Of a stretch of DNA of 8,533 nt, positions 1-7,476 are shown piece after piece. This stretch comes from Deltaproteobacteria bacterium (GTDB lineage: Bacteria; UBA10199; SBBF01). The stretch's first letter is position 1. Every line of letters begins with the position of its first letter. The notes below the pieces were generated by a model. The model saw only the letters and a program-made list of their open reading frames with translations. It was not told the origin of the DNA and made no database searches. The translations under genes and the position numbers were made by a program. The stretch spans positions 1 through 8,533 of the forward strand of contig JACQOY010000055.1 of NCBI GenBank assembly GCA_016207765.1, written 5' to 3'.

Positions 1-3000
1 AAATTAGATCGTGTTTTGGGTTATCAGTTGGAAGGATTGCTTGGGAAGGGTTCCTTTTCCGAGGTTTATAAAGGAAGGAAGGGGAAGCATCTGGCCGCCA
101 TCAAGCTGATGCGTCCCCAAAGGGGAACTCATGGGGGGCATGAATCGATGATTGATCCCCAAACGATCCTTTCATCCCTTCGCTACGAATTTTGGGTATT
201 AAAAGATCTGGCACACTCCAACATCGTCCGGTTGTTTGATTTTGGCCAACTGGATGACGGCCGTATTTTTCTCATCGAAGAATTTATTGAGGGACAAACC
301 CTCGATCAATTTTGCGGCCACCGTCCCTTTGTCGAATGCGAACCGGTTTTTATCGGCATGCTTCAGGGGCTTCAGGAACTCAACCGGTGGCATATTGTTC
401 ATGGCGATCTAAAGCCGGCAAACATCCTTGTCTGCACCGGCAATGAGGGTCCCATAGCCAAAATTCTCGACTTCGGCATGGCAAAGGCGGAACAAATTTT
501 TCCCGGTGCAACGGCCCCTTTAGGGGGAACGCCTGCCACGATGGCGCCCGAGGTTATCCTCAACCGCCCTTCTGACCACCGCTCCGATCTCTATAGTCTG
601 GGGGTTAGTTTTTATTCCGCCCTGACGGGAAAAAATCCGTTTGTCGGGAAAACCGTTGACGAAACCTGCAAAGCCCATCTGCAAAAAATTCCGGAACCAA
701 TCGGGATTCTCCGAAACGACATTCCTCCGCTGTGGGCTGAATTGATTCACCGACTGATCGCAAAAAATCCGGCGGATCGCCCCCAATCGGCGCTCAAGGT
801 TTTAAGTCTTGTGACGAGGGAATCGTTTGTCCTCGCCCCAACGGCATTTGTGGGAAGAAAAGCAACCATCGATCGTGCCTTGTCGATTCTTCTCAATCGA
901 AAAGATAAAGAAAAGATTTCAATTGTGGTTGAAGGGGATCCGGGAATCGGTGTCAGCCGGTTTTTACGGGAGTTGTTCTATCAGGTGATTGGCCAAAAAC
1001 CTTCGTTACGGAAAACAATTTCGCTGGTTGAACAGGATTCACCTCCGAAAACCGATCTTCTCCTGATCGATGGTTCGACCCTGCTCACCATCAATCCACC
1101 CACCACCCATCGGGTGGAAAAAATTGAACTTAAACCGTTTACCCGGGCCGAGTTGCTTGAATGGTTGTCGCTGGTATTCAACCTGCGCGAAATTCCGGAT
1201 GACTTCATCGATCGTCTCCACGGCATTTCAAAGGGAAATCCGGGCACCGTCTGGAGCTTTTTGACCTGGTTATCGGAACAAAACGTCCTTGCCGACGCAT
1301 CAGGACGCGTAACGACCTCCACATTATCGCTGATCAATTGGGAGTACTTGTTGTCCGGCGTGGGCGAACAATTTGAGGAAAGTTTTGAGTGGATTTTCAG
1401 CGAAATCGGACGCCGCGTCCAAAGGCGGGAGATCCGCGAGGAAGATCCATTGTGGGCAAAATTGTTTCAATTGATTGATGCCATCAAGGATGGCGCTGAG
1501 CGACTTAAAAAAAGGGCCTTGGGCCTGGCCAAACAGGGGGAAGCGCTGATTGACGAGGGAAAATGGGAAAGGGCGCGGGAGGTTTTGAATTCGGCGCTGG
1601 AAATTTTTCGAAACGATGCCCGCCTTGCGCTGGAAGAAATCAGGACAAGAAACTTTCTGGCCTACATTCAACTGCGCCAGGGACGGGTGAGGGAAGCGAT
1701 AGAGGCCTTTGAATTGTGCCGGGATGAAATGAGGCAAAAGTTGTCCCCCGATGAGATCCGGAAAATCGCGAATCTCGACCTGGGTCTTGCCTATCTTCAG
1801 GCCGGTGATTATCGGAAGGCGGTTTCGCAACTTGAGGAAGAGCTCAAACAGGCCGAACCGTCCAGAGAGACGGCAATTTTTTACAATATCGCGCAATCAT
1901 GGGCGGGAAGCGGTGACACCGCGCGGGCCGAGGAATACTTCCACAAGGCCCTGAAAGGGGCGCGCGATAATCGGGATCCCGCGTTTATTCTCCGGGCCCT
2001 CAATGGTTTGGGGAATATTTTGCGTGGATCCGAAAGATGGAATGGTGAGCGAGGATCGGATTTATTCCGTCCGAGCGAACGGGGGGTACGGGGGCGCCAG
2101 CGGCAAAGCCCCCGATTTAAAGAGGCGCTTGGTTTTTACAGCGAGGCCCTGGAGGTGGCCTTGGCCATCAGCGATAACAGTTCAGCCTCCGCCGCCAGCC
2201 AAAATCGGGGGGCCCTTTGCGCCTCAAAGGGTCTCTACGACGAGGCCATCCACGATCTTCAGGATTCCCTCAAATATGCCGGGAAGATTGCGGTCCATTA
2301 CGCCTTTGAGAAGCGTTTGATTTGCCGATCGTATGTCGAACTGGGAGAGATAGCCGTCTCGCGCGGCAGGCCGAGGGAGGGGATCAATCCTTTGGACAGA
2401 GCCTGGCACATGGCTGAAGCCGACGAAGATCTTGAAAATTTTCGTTTCTGGGTTTTGCTGGGGAGGGCCCGTGTCTGGAAGGCCTTAAAAGACGATGAGG
2501 CCCTGAAAAAGGAACTCGCCCGGCTCAATTTTTATGCCGATAACGAAGAAAAAAGAAAAGAGGCGGATGAGTTGATGCAGTCGATCACAAAACAGGCCGG
2601 ACCGGATGAGACAAAGGCGGAGTCGATTTTCGCGCCGGAGCTGGAGGCGCTTTTGAGGATCAACCGTGATCTGGTGGGGGAAATGCCGCTTGACGATCTG
2701 TTGAGGCGCCTTCTAGGTCATGCCATTGAATTATCAGGGGCGGAACTGGGTGTTTTGCTCACGGCCGATGAAAAAGGAAATCTTACCCCCGCCTTAAGTC
2801 TGAACGCAACGTTGTCTCCCGAATTAAGCGAGATTTCCTTTTCGGTCGCGAAGCGCGTTCTTGAAACGGGCAAGACCGTCAAATCGGCCGATGCAAAGGC
2901 CGACGAACAATTCAACCAGTATGCCTCGGTCATTGCGCTCAATTTGAGGTCGATCGTCGGGGTGCCGATTGTCTTTCGCGGCAAATTATTGGGGGTGCTC

Positions 3001-4410
3001 TACCTTTCACATCGTTATCGTCATGGGGCCTTTGACGATCGTCTGATACGAACCCTCGATGCATTTGCCGATCAGGCGGGGCTCGCATTGACGAATCATC
3101 AGCTGTTGGAATTCTATCGAAACGCCCAAGAGAAGTTAAAAGCCGATCTGGATGAATCGCAGGTCGACCTCAAGCGCACGCGCGAAAAAATCAGAAGCCT
3201 GCCGGATGACCTCAAATATAAATTAACCGATCGGCCGATGTTAACCCGCTCACCGGCCATGATTGAATTATTAAAGGCGATGGATCGTCTTGCGGAGTCG
3301 GCCGTATCGGTTGTTATCAATGGTGAGACGGGGACCGGAAAAGAATTACTGGCCCGCTATATCCATGAGAATTCACCGCGGAAACAAAAGCCCTTTAGTG
3401 CGGTCAATTGCGGGGCGTTGCCGGCCAATTTGATTGAAAGTGAACTCTTCGGACATGTGAAAGGGGCCTTTACCGGGGCTGATCGCGATAAGGTTGGATT
3501 AATTGAGGCGGCAAACGGCGGCACTTTGTTTCTTGATGAAATCGCCGATCTCCCCCTTGATCTTCAGGTAAAACTGCTCAGGGCATTGCAGGAGCGGGAG
3601 GTTTTGCGTGTTGGAGACCGTTCGGCGCGACCGGTGGATATCCGTGTGGTGGCCGCTTCCCACAAAAATCTTCGCTCTGCAATGGAGATGAAGAAATTCC
3701 GCGAGGATCTTTATTACCGTCTCGCCGGATTTGAGGTGACGCTCCCCGCCCTTCGGGAACGATTGGAAGACATTCCCTTGTTGGCGGAATATTTTCTCAA
3801 GGAATACCGGCTCGAAATGAAACGAAAAAAACCGGAGCGGATCGGCGGCGCCCTCATGAAAATACTGGAGGAATATTCCTGGCCGGGAAATATCCGGGAG
3901 TTGAAAAATTTTACGGCGACCACGGCGGCGCTTTGTGAAAAAATGGTTCTTAATGCCGATTCGATTCCAAAATATTTGCAGGAAAGAATCGTGGGTAGGG
4001 GCGTATTGCCCCAAGGAGGGACCACTTCGTGGCAATACGCCCCTACATCCGGTTTTTATCACTCCGGCCTCTCGTGGGCCGATCACGAGCGTCTTGTCTT
4101 TGTCAGCGCCTTGGCGGCTCTTGACTTTGATGTCCCGCGCACAGCCTTGAGTCTGGGTATCAGTATAGCCACCGCCTATAAATGGATGCGCGAAAACCAC
4201 TTTCGCGAGACGGCCTCCGAATGGCAAAAAAAAGTTTTTCCCTATTCCGAAGGGACGCGCCTCACCCAAATTCGCAAAAATGTTTTTTCCCAAATCGCCA
4301 AAAAATATCCAGGTCAGCCCTACAAGGCCGCCCGTGAATTGAATGTGGCCCCGATGACGTTTTATAAGTGGACTAAACAATTCCCCCCACCACAAGTTCG
4401 GGAATCCTGA
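1..4410 (+). CDS. Ser/Thr kinase-STAND-TPR-GAF-sigma54 AAA+ regulator (5' partial)
   Basis: This is a giant cytoplasmic signal-transduction protein that should activate sigma-54 promoters. Residue 1 below is the TTG codon at base 16. That codon has no Shine-Dalgarno and the frame stays open to base 1, so the true start is probably just upstream of the window. Kinase domain about 1-265: glycine loop 9-20, K30, E58, HGD131 with K133 and N136, DFG 152-154, APE 177-179, D191, R255. STAND/AAA_16-like domain about 278-470: FVGR 278-281, P-loop GDPGIGVS from 307 lacking the lysine, LLLID ending at 352, GNP 407-409. TPR-like helices about 496-860. GAF about 876-1026, then a charged coiled coil to about 1070. 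Sigma-54 AAA+ about 1075-1300: Walker A GETGTGKE 1103-1110, GAFTGA 1150-1155, Walker B DE 1174-1175, R1235 in the DLYYR motif, WPGN 1289-1292. Two HTH units at about 1376-1391 and 1436-1454. All motifs for ATP hydrolysis and sigma-54 contact in the AAA+ domain are intact. Target promoters cannot be deduced. Confidence 0.93.
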   Translation, partial: KLDRVLGYQLEGLLGKGSFSEVYKGRKGKHLAAIKLMRPQRGTHGGHESMIDPQTILSSLRYEFWVLKDLAHSNIVRLFDFGQLDDGRIFLIEEFIEGQTLDQFCGHRPFVECEPVFIGMLQGLQELNRWHIVHGDLKPANILVCTGNEGPIAKILDFGMAKAEQIFPGATAPLGGTPATMAPEVILNRPSDHRSDLYSLGVSFYSALTGKNPFVGKTVDETCKAHLQKIPEPIGILRNDIPPLWAELIHRLIAKNPADRPQSALKVLSLVTRESFVLAPTAFVGRKATIDRALSILLNRKDKEKISIVVEGDPGIGVSRFLRELFYQVIGQKPSLRKTISLVEQDSPPKTDLLLIDGSTLLTINPPTTHRVEKIELKPFTRAELLEWLSLVFNLREIPDDFIDRLHGISKGNPGTVWSFLTWLSEQNVLADASGRVTTSTLSLINWEYLLSGVGEQFEESFEWIFSEIGRRVQRREIREEDPLWAKLFQLIDAIKDGAERLKKRALGLAKQGEALIDEGKWERAREVLNSALEIFRNDARLALEEIRTRNFLAYIQLRQGRVREAIEAFELCRDEMRQKLSPDEIRKIANLDLGLAYLQAGDYRKAVSQLEEELKQAEPSRETAIFYNIAQSWAGSGDTARAEEYFHKALKGARDNRDPAFILRALNGLGNILRGSERWNGERGSDLFRPSERGVRGRQRQSPRFKEALGFYSEALEVALAISDNSSASAASQNRGALCASKGLYDEAIHDLQDSLKYAGKIAVHYAFEKRLICRSYVELGEIAVSRGRPREGINPLDRAWHMAEADEDLENFRFWVLLGRARVWKALKDDEALKKELARLNFYADNEEKRKEADELMQSITKQAGPDETKAESIFAPELEALLRINRDLVGEMPLDDLLRRLLGHAIELSGAELGVLLTADEKGNLTPALSLNATLSPELSEISFSVAKRVLETGKTVKSADAKADEQFNQYASVIALNLRSIVGVPIVFRGKLLGVLYLSHRYRHGAFDDRLIRTLDAFADQAGLALTNHQLLEFYRNAQEKLKADLDESQVDLKRTREKIRSLPDDLKYKLTDRPMLTRSPAMIELLKAMDRLAESAVSVVINGETGTGKELLARYIHENSPRKQKPFSAVNCGALPANLIESELFGHVKGAFTGADRDKVGLIEAANGGTLFLDEIADLPLDLQVKLLRALQEREVLRVGDRSARPVDIRVVAASHKNLRSAMEMKKFREDLYYRLAGFEVTLPALRERLEDIPLLAEYFLKEYRLEMKRKKPERIGGALMKILEEYSWPGNIRELKNFTATTAALCEKMVLNADSIPKYLQERIVGRGVLPQGGTTSWQYAPTSGFYHSGLSWADHERLVFVSALAALDFDVPRTALSLGISIATAYKWMRENHFRETASEWQKKVFPYSEGTRLTQIRKNVFSQIAKKYPGQPYKAARELNVAPMTFYKWTKQFPPPQVRES
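2029..2114 (+). repeat. In-frame palindromic insertion inside a TPR loop
   Basis: About 28 codons (residues 672-699 of the regulator) interrupt a TPR between its helix A (ending ILRG) and helix B (starting RFKEAL). The translated segment is low-complexity and has 7 arginines in 28 residues, unlike the helices around it. At DNA level it carries a GC-rich hairpin, CGGGGGC at 2089-2095 pairing with GCCCCCG at 2108-2114, with an inner GCC/GGC pair (2096-2098 with 2102-2104). A smaller hairpin CGGA/TCCG sits at 2057-2060 and 2066-2069. This looks like a REP/MITE-type element tolerated because it keeps the frame. Boundaries are inferred from the protein pattern, and no second copy is present in the window. 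Confidence 0.6.
3995..4046 (+). repeat. MITE-like perfect inverted repeat inserted in frame
   Basis: A perfect 16-bp inverted repeat, GTAGGGGCGTATTGCC at 3995-4010 and GGCAATACGCCCCTAC at 4031-4046, flanks a 20-bp loop. From general knowledge, short palindromes ending in GTAGGGGC/GCCCCTAC are frequent dispersed repeats in many bacteria. Here it is translated as part of a Gly/Thr/Pro-rich linker (about residues 1327-1345) between the sigma-54 AAA+ domain and the first HTH of the regulator. TA dinucleotides sit near both ends (3996-3997 and 4044-4045). If they are a target duplication, the net insertion would be 48 bp, or 16 codons, which preserves the frame. That transposition reading is inference; the palindrome itself is directly visible. 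Confidence 0.85.
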
Positions 4411-4432
4411 TGGTCGGAATCGTAACGGCGGC
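4373..4432 (-). pseudogene. Remnant C-terminal tail of a second tldD-family gene
   Basis: Read on the minus strand, this segment encodes a tail with the core [13 protein letters not shown] (4420-4382), followed by Ile-Val and a TAG stop at 4375-4373. The same 13 residues end the intact tldD at 5151. Over those 13 codons the two DNA copies differ at nine bases, and every difference is at a third codon position. The copies therefore diverged while both coded for protein; this is not a fresh duplication. Upstream of about 4432 the similarity to TldD stops, and the frame meets a TAA at 4501-4499, so no catalytic domain remains. The remnant overlaps the last 38 bases of the convergent regulator gene. 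It may be the end of a deleted tandem tldD paralog, or a tldD 3' end displaced by insertion of brnTA. Confidence 0.75.
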
Positions 4433-4540
4433 GGATTCTTCTCGCGGGACAAGGGCACGGCCGATCTGGCGGACGAGGCGCGCCAGTGGACGCTGGGGTT
4501 AAGTGCTGGAAGTAGTATATGGGGTGTGGGAGGAAACCTC

Positions 4541-4792
4541 TCACGCCGCCCGTTTGAGGGACTTTGACAAAAGATGTTTGATCAGGGCCTGATAGGGAAT
4601 GTCCTCGGCGCTCGCCTTGGCGCGCAATTCATTAAGAAGATAGGTGGGCAGACGAATCGAAATCACCTGAGTGGGAGGAGCCGGGGGAAGTTTAAGCCCG
4701 AGATCCCTCAGAGAAAGACTTTTTGAAGGATTGATCCACGCGGTCGTATCCTGTTCGTCATAATCCTCGATTTCGTGCCGTTTTTTCTTCAT
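4541..4792 (-). CDS. brnA: BrnA-like ribbon-helix-helix antitoxin
   Basis: An 83-residue protein with a charged N-terminus (about 1-17), a proline-rich middle (36-40) and a C-terminal ribbon-helix-helix. The DNA-contacting strand is TQVISIRLP (41-49), followed by helices about 49-60 and 63-79 with the IPYQALIKHLL signature of CopG-type antitoxins paired with BrnT. It should neutralise the toxin encoded just upstream and, as a dimer through the RHH, repress their shared promoter. The ATG at 4792 is preceded on its strand by GGAAGG (4801-4796), a good ribosome site lying inside brnT. The gene overlaps the end of brnT by 35 bases, so the two are translationally coupled. Its stop lies 130 bases from the regulator stop, and the two transcription units converge. 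BrnA is a family-level name; the CopG-type antitoxin label fits equally well. Confidence 0.85.
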   Translation of the reverse strand: MKKKRHEIEDYDEQDTTAWINPSKSLSLRDLGLKLPPAPPTQVISIRLPTYLLNELRAKASAEDIPYQALIKHLLSKSLKRAA

Positions 4793-5072
4793 ATACCTTC
4801 CTTTCTTTTCGCGAGGCCGTCCGGGCGGTAATGATCCGCAACCTGGACTTCCGAAGAGTAAATCCGACCGTTAAGACCCTGTTTTCCAACCCCTTGCCGT
4901 AGAGGATATAGCGTTTCTCACTTCCTGTTGTGTGCTTCAAATCCTCAAAGATCTTGTGTTTCTCATCGTAAAAACTGCTTTCGGCTTCAAGGGCGGACAC
5001 CCCGTGTTTCAGCTCGTTTTTTTGGATGTTCCACAGGTCCCAATCGAACCGGCTTTCCTTCAATTCAAGCAT
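4758..5072 (-). CDS. brnT: BrnT-family ribonuclease toxin
   Basis: A 104-residue protein of the BrnT family, RelE-fold ribonuclease toxins that inhibit translation when free of antitoxin. Family hallmarks in order: FDWD (9-12), KHGVS (22-26), the E-K-R-Y of the central strand (52-55), RVLTVGFT (65-72) and the basic RIITARTASRKER signature (79-91) followed by VYEE. The length agrees with the family, usually about 90-105 residues. A longer reading frame from a TTG at 5102 exists, but that codon is part of the TTGACA -35 box, so the ATG at 5072 is chosen. No Shine-Dalgarno precedes this ATG and the promoter -10 lies directly before it, so translation may be leaderless. It is transcribed ahead of brnA, the usual toxin-first order of this type. 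No residue is obviously missing and the toxin appears intact. Confidence 0.9.
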   Translation of the reverse strand: MLELKESRFDWDLWNIQKNELKHGVSALEAESSFYDEKHKIFEDLKHTTGSEKRYILYGKGLENRVLTVGFTLRKSRLRIITARTASRKERKVYEEKTARNRGL

Positions 5073-5073
5073 A

Positions 5074-5102
5074 AGATTATCGTGAATTATTTGTAGTGTC
5101 AA
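5074..5102 (-). promoter_or_regulatory. brnTA promoter
   Basis: On the minus strand a consensus -35 TTGACA (5102-5097) is followed either by GATAAT (5081-5076, spacer 15, five of six consensus bases) or by TAATCT (5079-5074, spacer 17, weaker box). Either -10 places the transcript start at or within a few bases of the brnT ATG at 5072. It lies in the gap downstream of tldD, giving the toxin-antitoxin pair its own promoter. Confidence 0.7.
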
Positions 5103-5110
5103 GCACTACA
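5092..5110. promoter_or_regulatory. Palindromic operator overlapping the brnTA -35 box
   Basis: The 19-bp minus-strand sequence TGTAGTGCTTGACACTACA is a perfect 7-bp inverted repeat (TGTAGTG/CACTACA) around a 5-bp spacer. The flanks ATT and AAT extend the symmetry after one mismatch. The -35 TTGACA lies inside it. A dimeric ribbon-helix-helix protein such as the BrnA-like antitoxin would be expected to bind here and block RNA polymerase. The symmetry is seen directly; the binding protein is inferred from family behaviour. Confidence 0.7.
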
Positions 5111-5150
5111 TAATCGGTGGCAAAACCTTGAGCAAACTCCGACCTTCCCT

Positions 5151-6536
5151 TTATTTCACCACCCCTCCCACAACAAGCTCCGGGATCCTGATAGTGGGTA
5201 TTGCATCGGCCACCGGCGCCCCTTGACCGTCCTTGCCGCAGGTACCGATGGAAAAACCGAGATCACTGCCGACCATGTCGATCATTTTCAGGACATCCGG
5301 GCCGGTGCCGGTCAAGGTTGCCCCCCGAACCGGTTCGCCGATTTTGCCATGTTCAATGCGGTAACCCTCACTCACCTCGAACATGAAATCTCCATTTACC
5401 GTGTTTACCTGTCCCCCCCCCATCATTTTGACAAAAAGCCCTTTGTCGACCGAACGGATAATAACCTCCGGATCGTCGGTGCCCGGCGCGATCATCGTGT
5501 TGGTCATCCGGACGATCGGTTTATGCTCATACGATTCGCGTCGTCCATGGCCGTTTGATTTTGTGTTCATTTTCATGGCGGTGAGGCGATCGTACATATA
5601 CGTTTTTAACACGCCGTTTTCGATCAGCACCGCTTTTTGCGCGGGGATTCCTTCGTCATCAAAAGAGTAGGATCCCCTTTTACCGGGATAAGTGGGGTCA
5701 TCCCATACGGTCACCTTGGGAGAGGCGATAACCTGCCCCAATTTACCCTCGTAGACCGACATTCCTTCGCAGGCCAGGTCGGCTTCCAGACCATGTCCAA
5801 CCGCCTCGTGAACGAGAGTTCCCCCGGCCTCGGATGAGATGATTACCGGCATGGTTCCACCAATGGCCCGCATGGCGGTCAGATTGATTATCGACCGGGC
5901 CACCGCTTGACGAACCGTCGCTTCGACATCCTGTTCGGTGAAAATTTCGTATCCCGCATGCCCGCCCATGGAATGATAGCCGGTATGGTAATTTTTTCCG
6001 TCGGAGGCGGTGACAAAAATGGAAAGAACGGCAAGGGTTCTGGGGGAGACGACAAGGTCTCCCTCCGAATTGGCGATTTCGACATGGCGGATGGTGTCGG
6101 AATAGCGGAGGCGCACCTGGACAATCCGCTTGTCCAGCGACCACGCCAGTCCTTCAGCCTTGCGGATCATGGCCACCTTATCGTCGGTGGAAACCCCGGC
6201 CGGGTCGATTTGAACGGGAAAAACAGTTTTGGGTTTGCGCGTTTTCAGGTTGATGGCGCGTGTGAAATTTTTTCCGGCCATCGCCCCGGCTGTTTTTGAG
6301 GCAAGATTCAAAAGGGAAGGGGGGTCTGGTTCATTGGTGAATCCGTAAGCGGTTTTCAAGTTGGCAAGCAGTCTTAAACCGGCGCCGCTATCCACCCCGG
6401 AGACGACGCTCTCTATTTTTTTATCCTCGCAGGTGATTTTGGTGCCGTGCGTCCGCTCCAGATAAATCTCCGCGAAATCGCCCCCTTTGGAGAGGAGTTT
6501 TTTGAGGATGTCATCTGCGGGAAGTTTGTCGAGCAT
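5151..6536 (-). CDS. tldD: TldD-family zinc metalloprotease
   Basis: A 461-residue TldD/PmbA-family metalloprotease, close in length to E. coli TldD (481). TldD forms a complex with TldE/PmbA and degrades unfolded or leader peptides inside the cell, including microcin B17 leader processing. The zinc motif HEAVGH lies at residues 243-248, continuing as GLEAD. The family's C-terminal cysteine ligand is present in TCGKDGQ at C433, so the site looks complete. The N-terminal domain carries the usual ERT and GVDSGAGLRLL patterns. The ATG at 6536 is preferred over a TTG at 6563 because it gives the expected N-terminus; neither has a clear ribosome site. No pmbA partner is present in the window. It diverges from mtnP and is followed 78 bases later by brnT. 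Its last residues, [16 protein letters not shown], recur as a remnant beyond brnA. It could also be a general TldD paralog rather than the E. coli orthologue. Confidence 0.92.
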   Translation of the reverse strand: MLDKLPADDILKKLLSKGGDFAEIYLERTHGTKITCEDKKIESVVSGVDSGAGLRLLANLKTAYGFTNEPDPPSLLNLASKTAGAMAGKNFTRAINLKTRKPKTVFPVQIDPAGVSTDDKVAMIRKAEGLAWSLDKRIVQVRLRYSDTIRHVEIANSEGDLVVSPRTLAVLSIFVTASDGKNYHTGYHSMGGHAGYEIFTEQDVEATVRQAVARSIINLTAMRAIGGTMPVIISSEAGGTLVHEAVGHGLEADLACEGMSVYEGKLGQVIASPKVTVWDDPTYPGKRGSYSFDDEGIPAQKAVLIENGVLKTYMYDRLTAMKMNTKSNGHGRRESYEHKPIVRMTNTMIAPGTDDPEVIIRSVDKGLFVKMMGGGQVNTVNGDFMFEVSEGYRIEHGKIGEPVRGATLTGTGPDVLKMIDMVGSDLGFSIGTCGKDGQGAPVADAIPTIRIPELVVGGVVK

Positions 6537-6612
6537 GCAAACAATAAACAAAATTCGTTGCAAAATCGCAAGGATTTATCTAAGACAAGCCAGCCACTTG
6601 GTGGCCACCCTC
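6537..6612. promoter_or_regulatory. Divergent intergenic region between tldD and mtnP
   Basis: These 76 bases must contain the promoters for both divergent units. On the minus strand TTGCGA and TTTATT lie 17 bases apart upstream of tldD (four of six consensus bases each). On the plus strand a TTGCAA has only a poor -10 partner. A short imperfect symmetry, TTGC/GCAA, spans the middle. No strong Shine-Dalgarno is seen for either gene. No confident operator can be assigned. Confidence 0.3.
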
Positions 6613-7476
6613 ATGAAGAAACAATCTCCCATCGGCATCATCGGCGGCAGTGGCCTCTATTCGATGGCCGATTTCCGGCTGAAAAAAAAGATCGCGCTTA
6701 AAACCCCTTTTGGAAAGCCTTCTGATTCCTTTCTCCTGGGCGAACTTGAAGGAAAACAGGTGGTCTTTCTTCCCCGCCACGGGATCGGCCATCGTTACAC
6801 CCCCACCGAAGTCAACTATCGCGCCAACATCTGGGGAATGAAAAAGCTGGGCGTTGAGGCGGTTTTTTCCGTCTCGGCTGTGGGTTCGCTGAAGGAAGAA
6901 ATCAAACCGGGGCATATGGTGGTGATCGACCAGTTTATCGACCGGACGCGCGGGCGAATTGCGACTTTTTTTGAGAAAGGGATCGTGGCGCATGTGAGCT
7001 TTGCCGACCCGGTCTGCGGCAATCTCCGCCGACAGCTGATTAAAGCCTCCACCGATGCCGGGGCCGTTACCCATGAAAAGGGGACCTATGTCTGCATGGA
7101 AGGGCCGATGTTTTCAACAAAGGCGGAATCGCATTTCTACCGAAGCATCGGCGCCGACGTCATCGGCATGACCAATCTCACCGAGGCAAAGCTTGCCCGT
7201 GAGGCGGAAATCTGTTACGCAACGCTTGCCCTTTCCACCGACTATGATTGCTGGCATCAAGGCATAGAGCCGGTCACGGCGGATGAGGTAATCGCCGTCT
7301 TGAAACAAAACGTGGTGATGGCGCAGAAGATCCTTAAAAAAGTCGTGCATCGTTTTAATGCGCCTGCGGAGTGTGCCTGCCGTCATGCGCTTTGCCACGC
7401 AATCGTCACCGATCGGAAAAAAATCCCGGCGTCAACGAAGCAGAGGCTGAAATTGGTCGCGGGAAAATATTTATAG
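6613..7476 (+). CDS. mtnP: 5'-methylthioadenosine phosphorylase
   Basis: A 287-residue cytosolic purine nucleoside phosphorylase-family enzyme that cleaves 5'-methylthioadenosine with phosphate to adenine and 5-methylthioribose-1-phosphate. This is the entry step of methionine salvage after polyamine or autoinducer synthesis. Visible motifs: phosphate-binding GIIGGSG (8-14), RHGIGH (55-60) followed by the P-T-E-V-NYRANI segment, the SAVGSL turn, CMEGPMFSTKAES from 161, and the GMTNLTEAKLAREAEICYA block. Asp at 210 and 212 in STDYDCW marks the 6-aminopurine-specific MTAP branch rather than 6-oxopurine PNPs, which carry Asn here. Length matches the family (about 280-290). The ATG at 6613 gives the canonical short N-terminus; a GTG at 6601 in the same frame is an alternative, and the frame runs open to 6487 inside tldD. 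It is the first gene of an apparent operon with a PfkB kinase and recO. Confidence 0.93.
   Translation: MKKQSPIGIIGGSGLYSMADFRLKKKIALKTPFGKPSDSFLLGELEGKQVVFLPRHGIGHRYTPTEVNYRANIWGMKKLGVEAVFSVSAVGSLKEEIKPGHMVVIDQFIDRTRGRIATFFEKGIVAHVSFADPVCGNLRRQLIKASTDAGAVTHEKGTYVCMEGPMFSTKAESHFYRSIGADVIGMTNLTEAKLAREAEICYATLALSTDYDCWHQGIEPVTADEVIAVLKQNVVMAQKILKKVVHRFNAPAECACRHALCHAIVTDRKKIPASTKQRLKLVAGKYL

Noticed and set aside
3499..4458. A 319-codon open frame on the minus strand
   Set aside because: It is antisense to the AAA+ domain with its conserved motifs, has no recognisable domain, and mirrors the codon bias of the forward gene.
4466..4486. CTGGCG/CGCCAG hairpin as a terminator between the convergent units
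   Set aside because: The stem is only 6 bp with a 9-base loop, and no T-tract follows on either strand. A GAGG/CCTC hairpin at 4530-4540 is equally weak.
4379..4552. Short plus-strand frame after the regulator stop containing GTADLADEARQWTLG
   Set aside because: It has no start with a ribosome site, runs over the TldD remnant and the end of brnA, and matches nothing I recognise. It may be residue of the rearrangement.
5073..5102. N-terminal extension of brnT from a TTG codon
   Set aside because: The TTG belongs to the TTGACA promoter element and the extra ten residues are outside the family length.
5223..5837. Several plus-strand frames of 60-110 codons across the tldD region
   Set aside because: All are shadows of the tldD coding strand, with no independent start signals or domains.
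6487..6612. N-terminal extension of mtnP into tldD
   Set aside because: The phosphorylase family begins just before GIIGGSG; the extension overlaps the divergent tldD coding region and shows no conserved motif.
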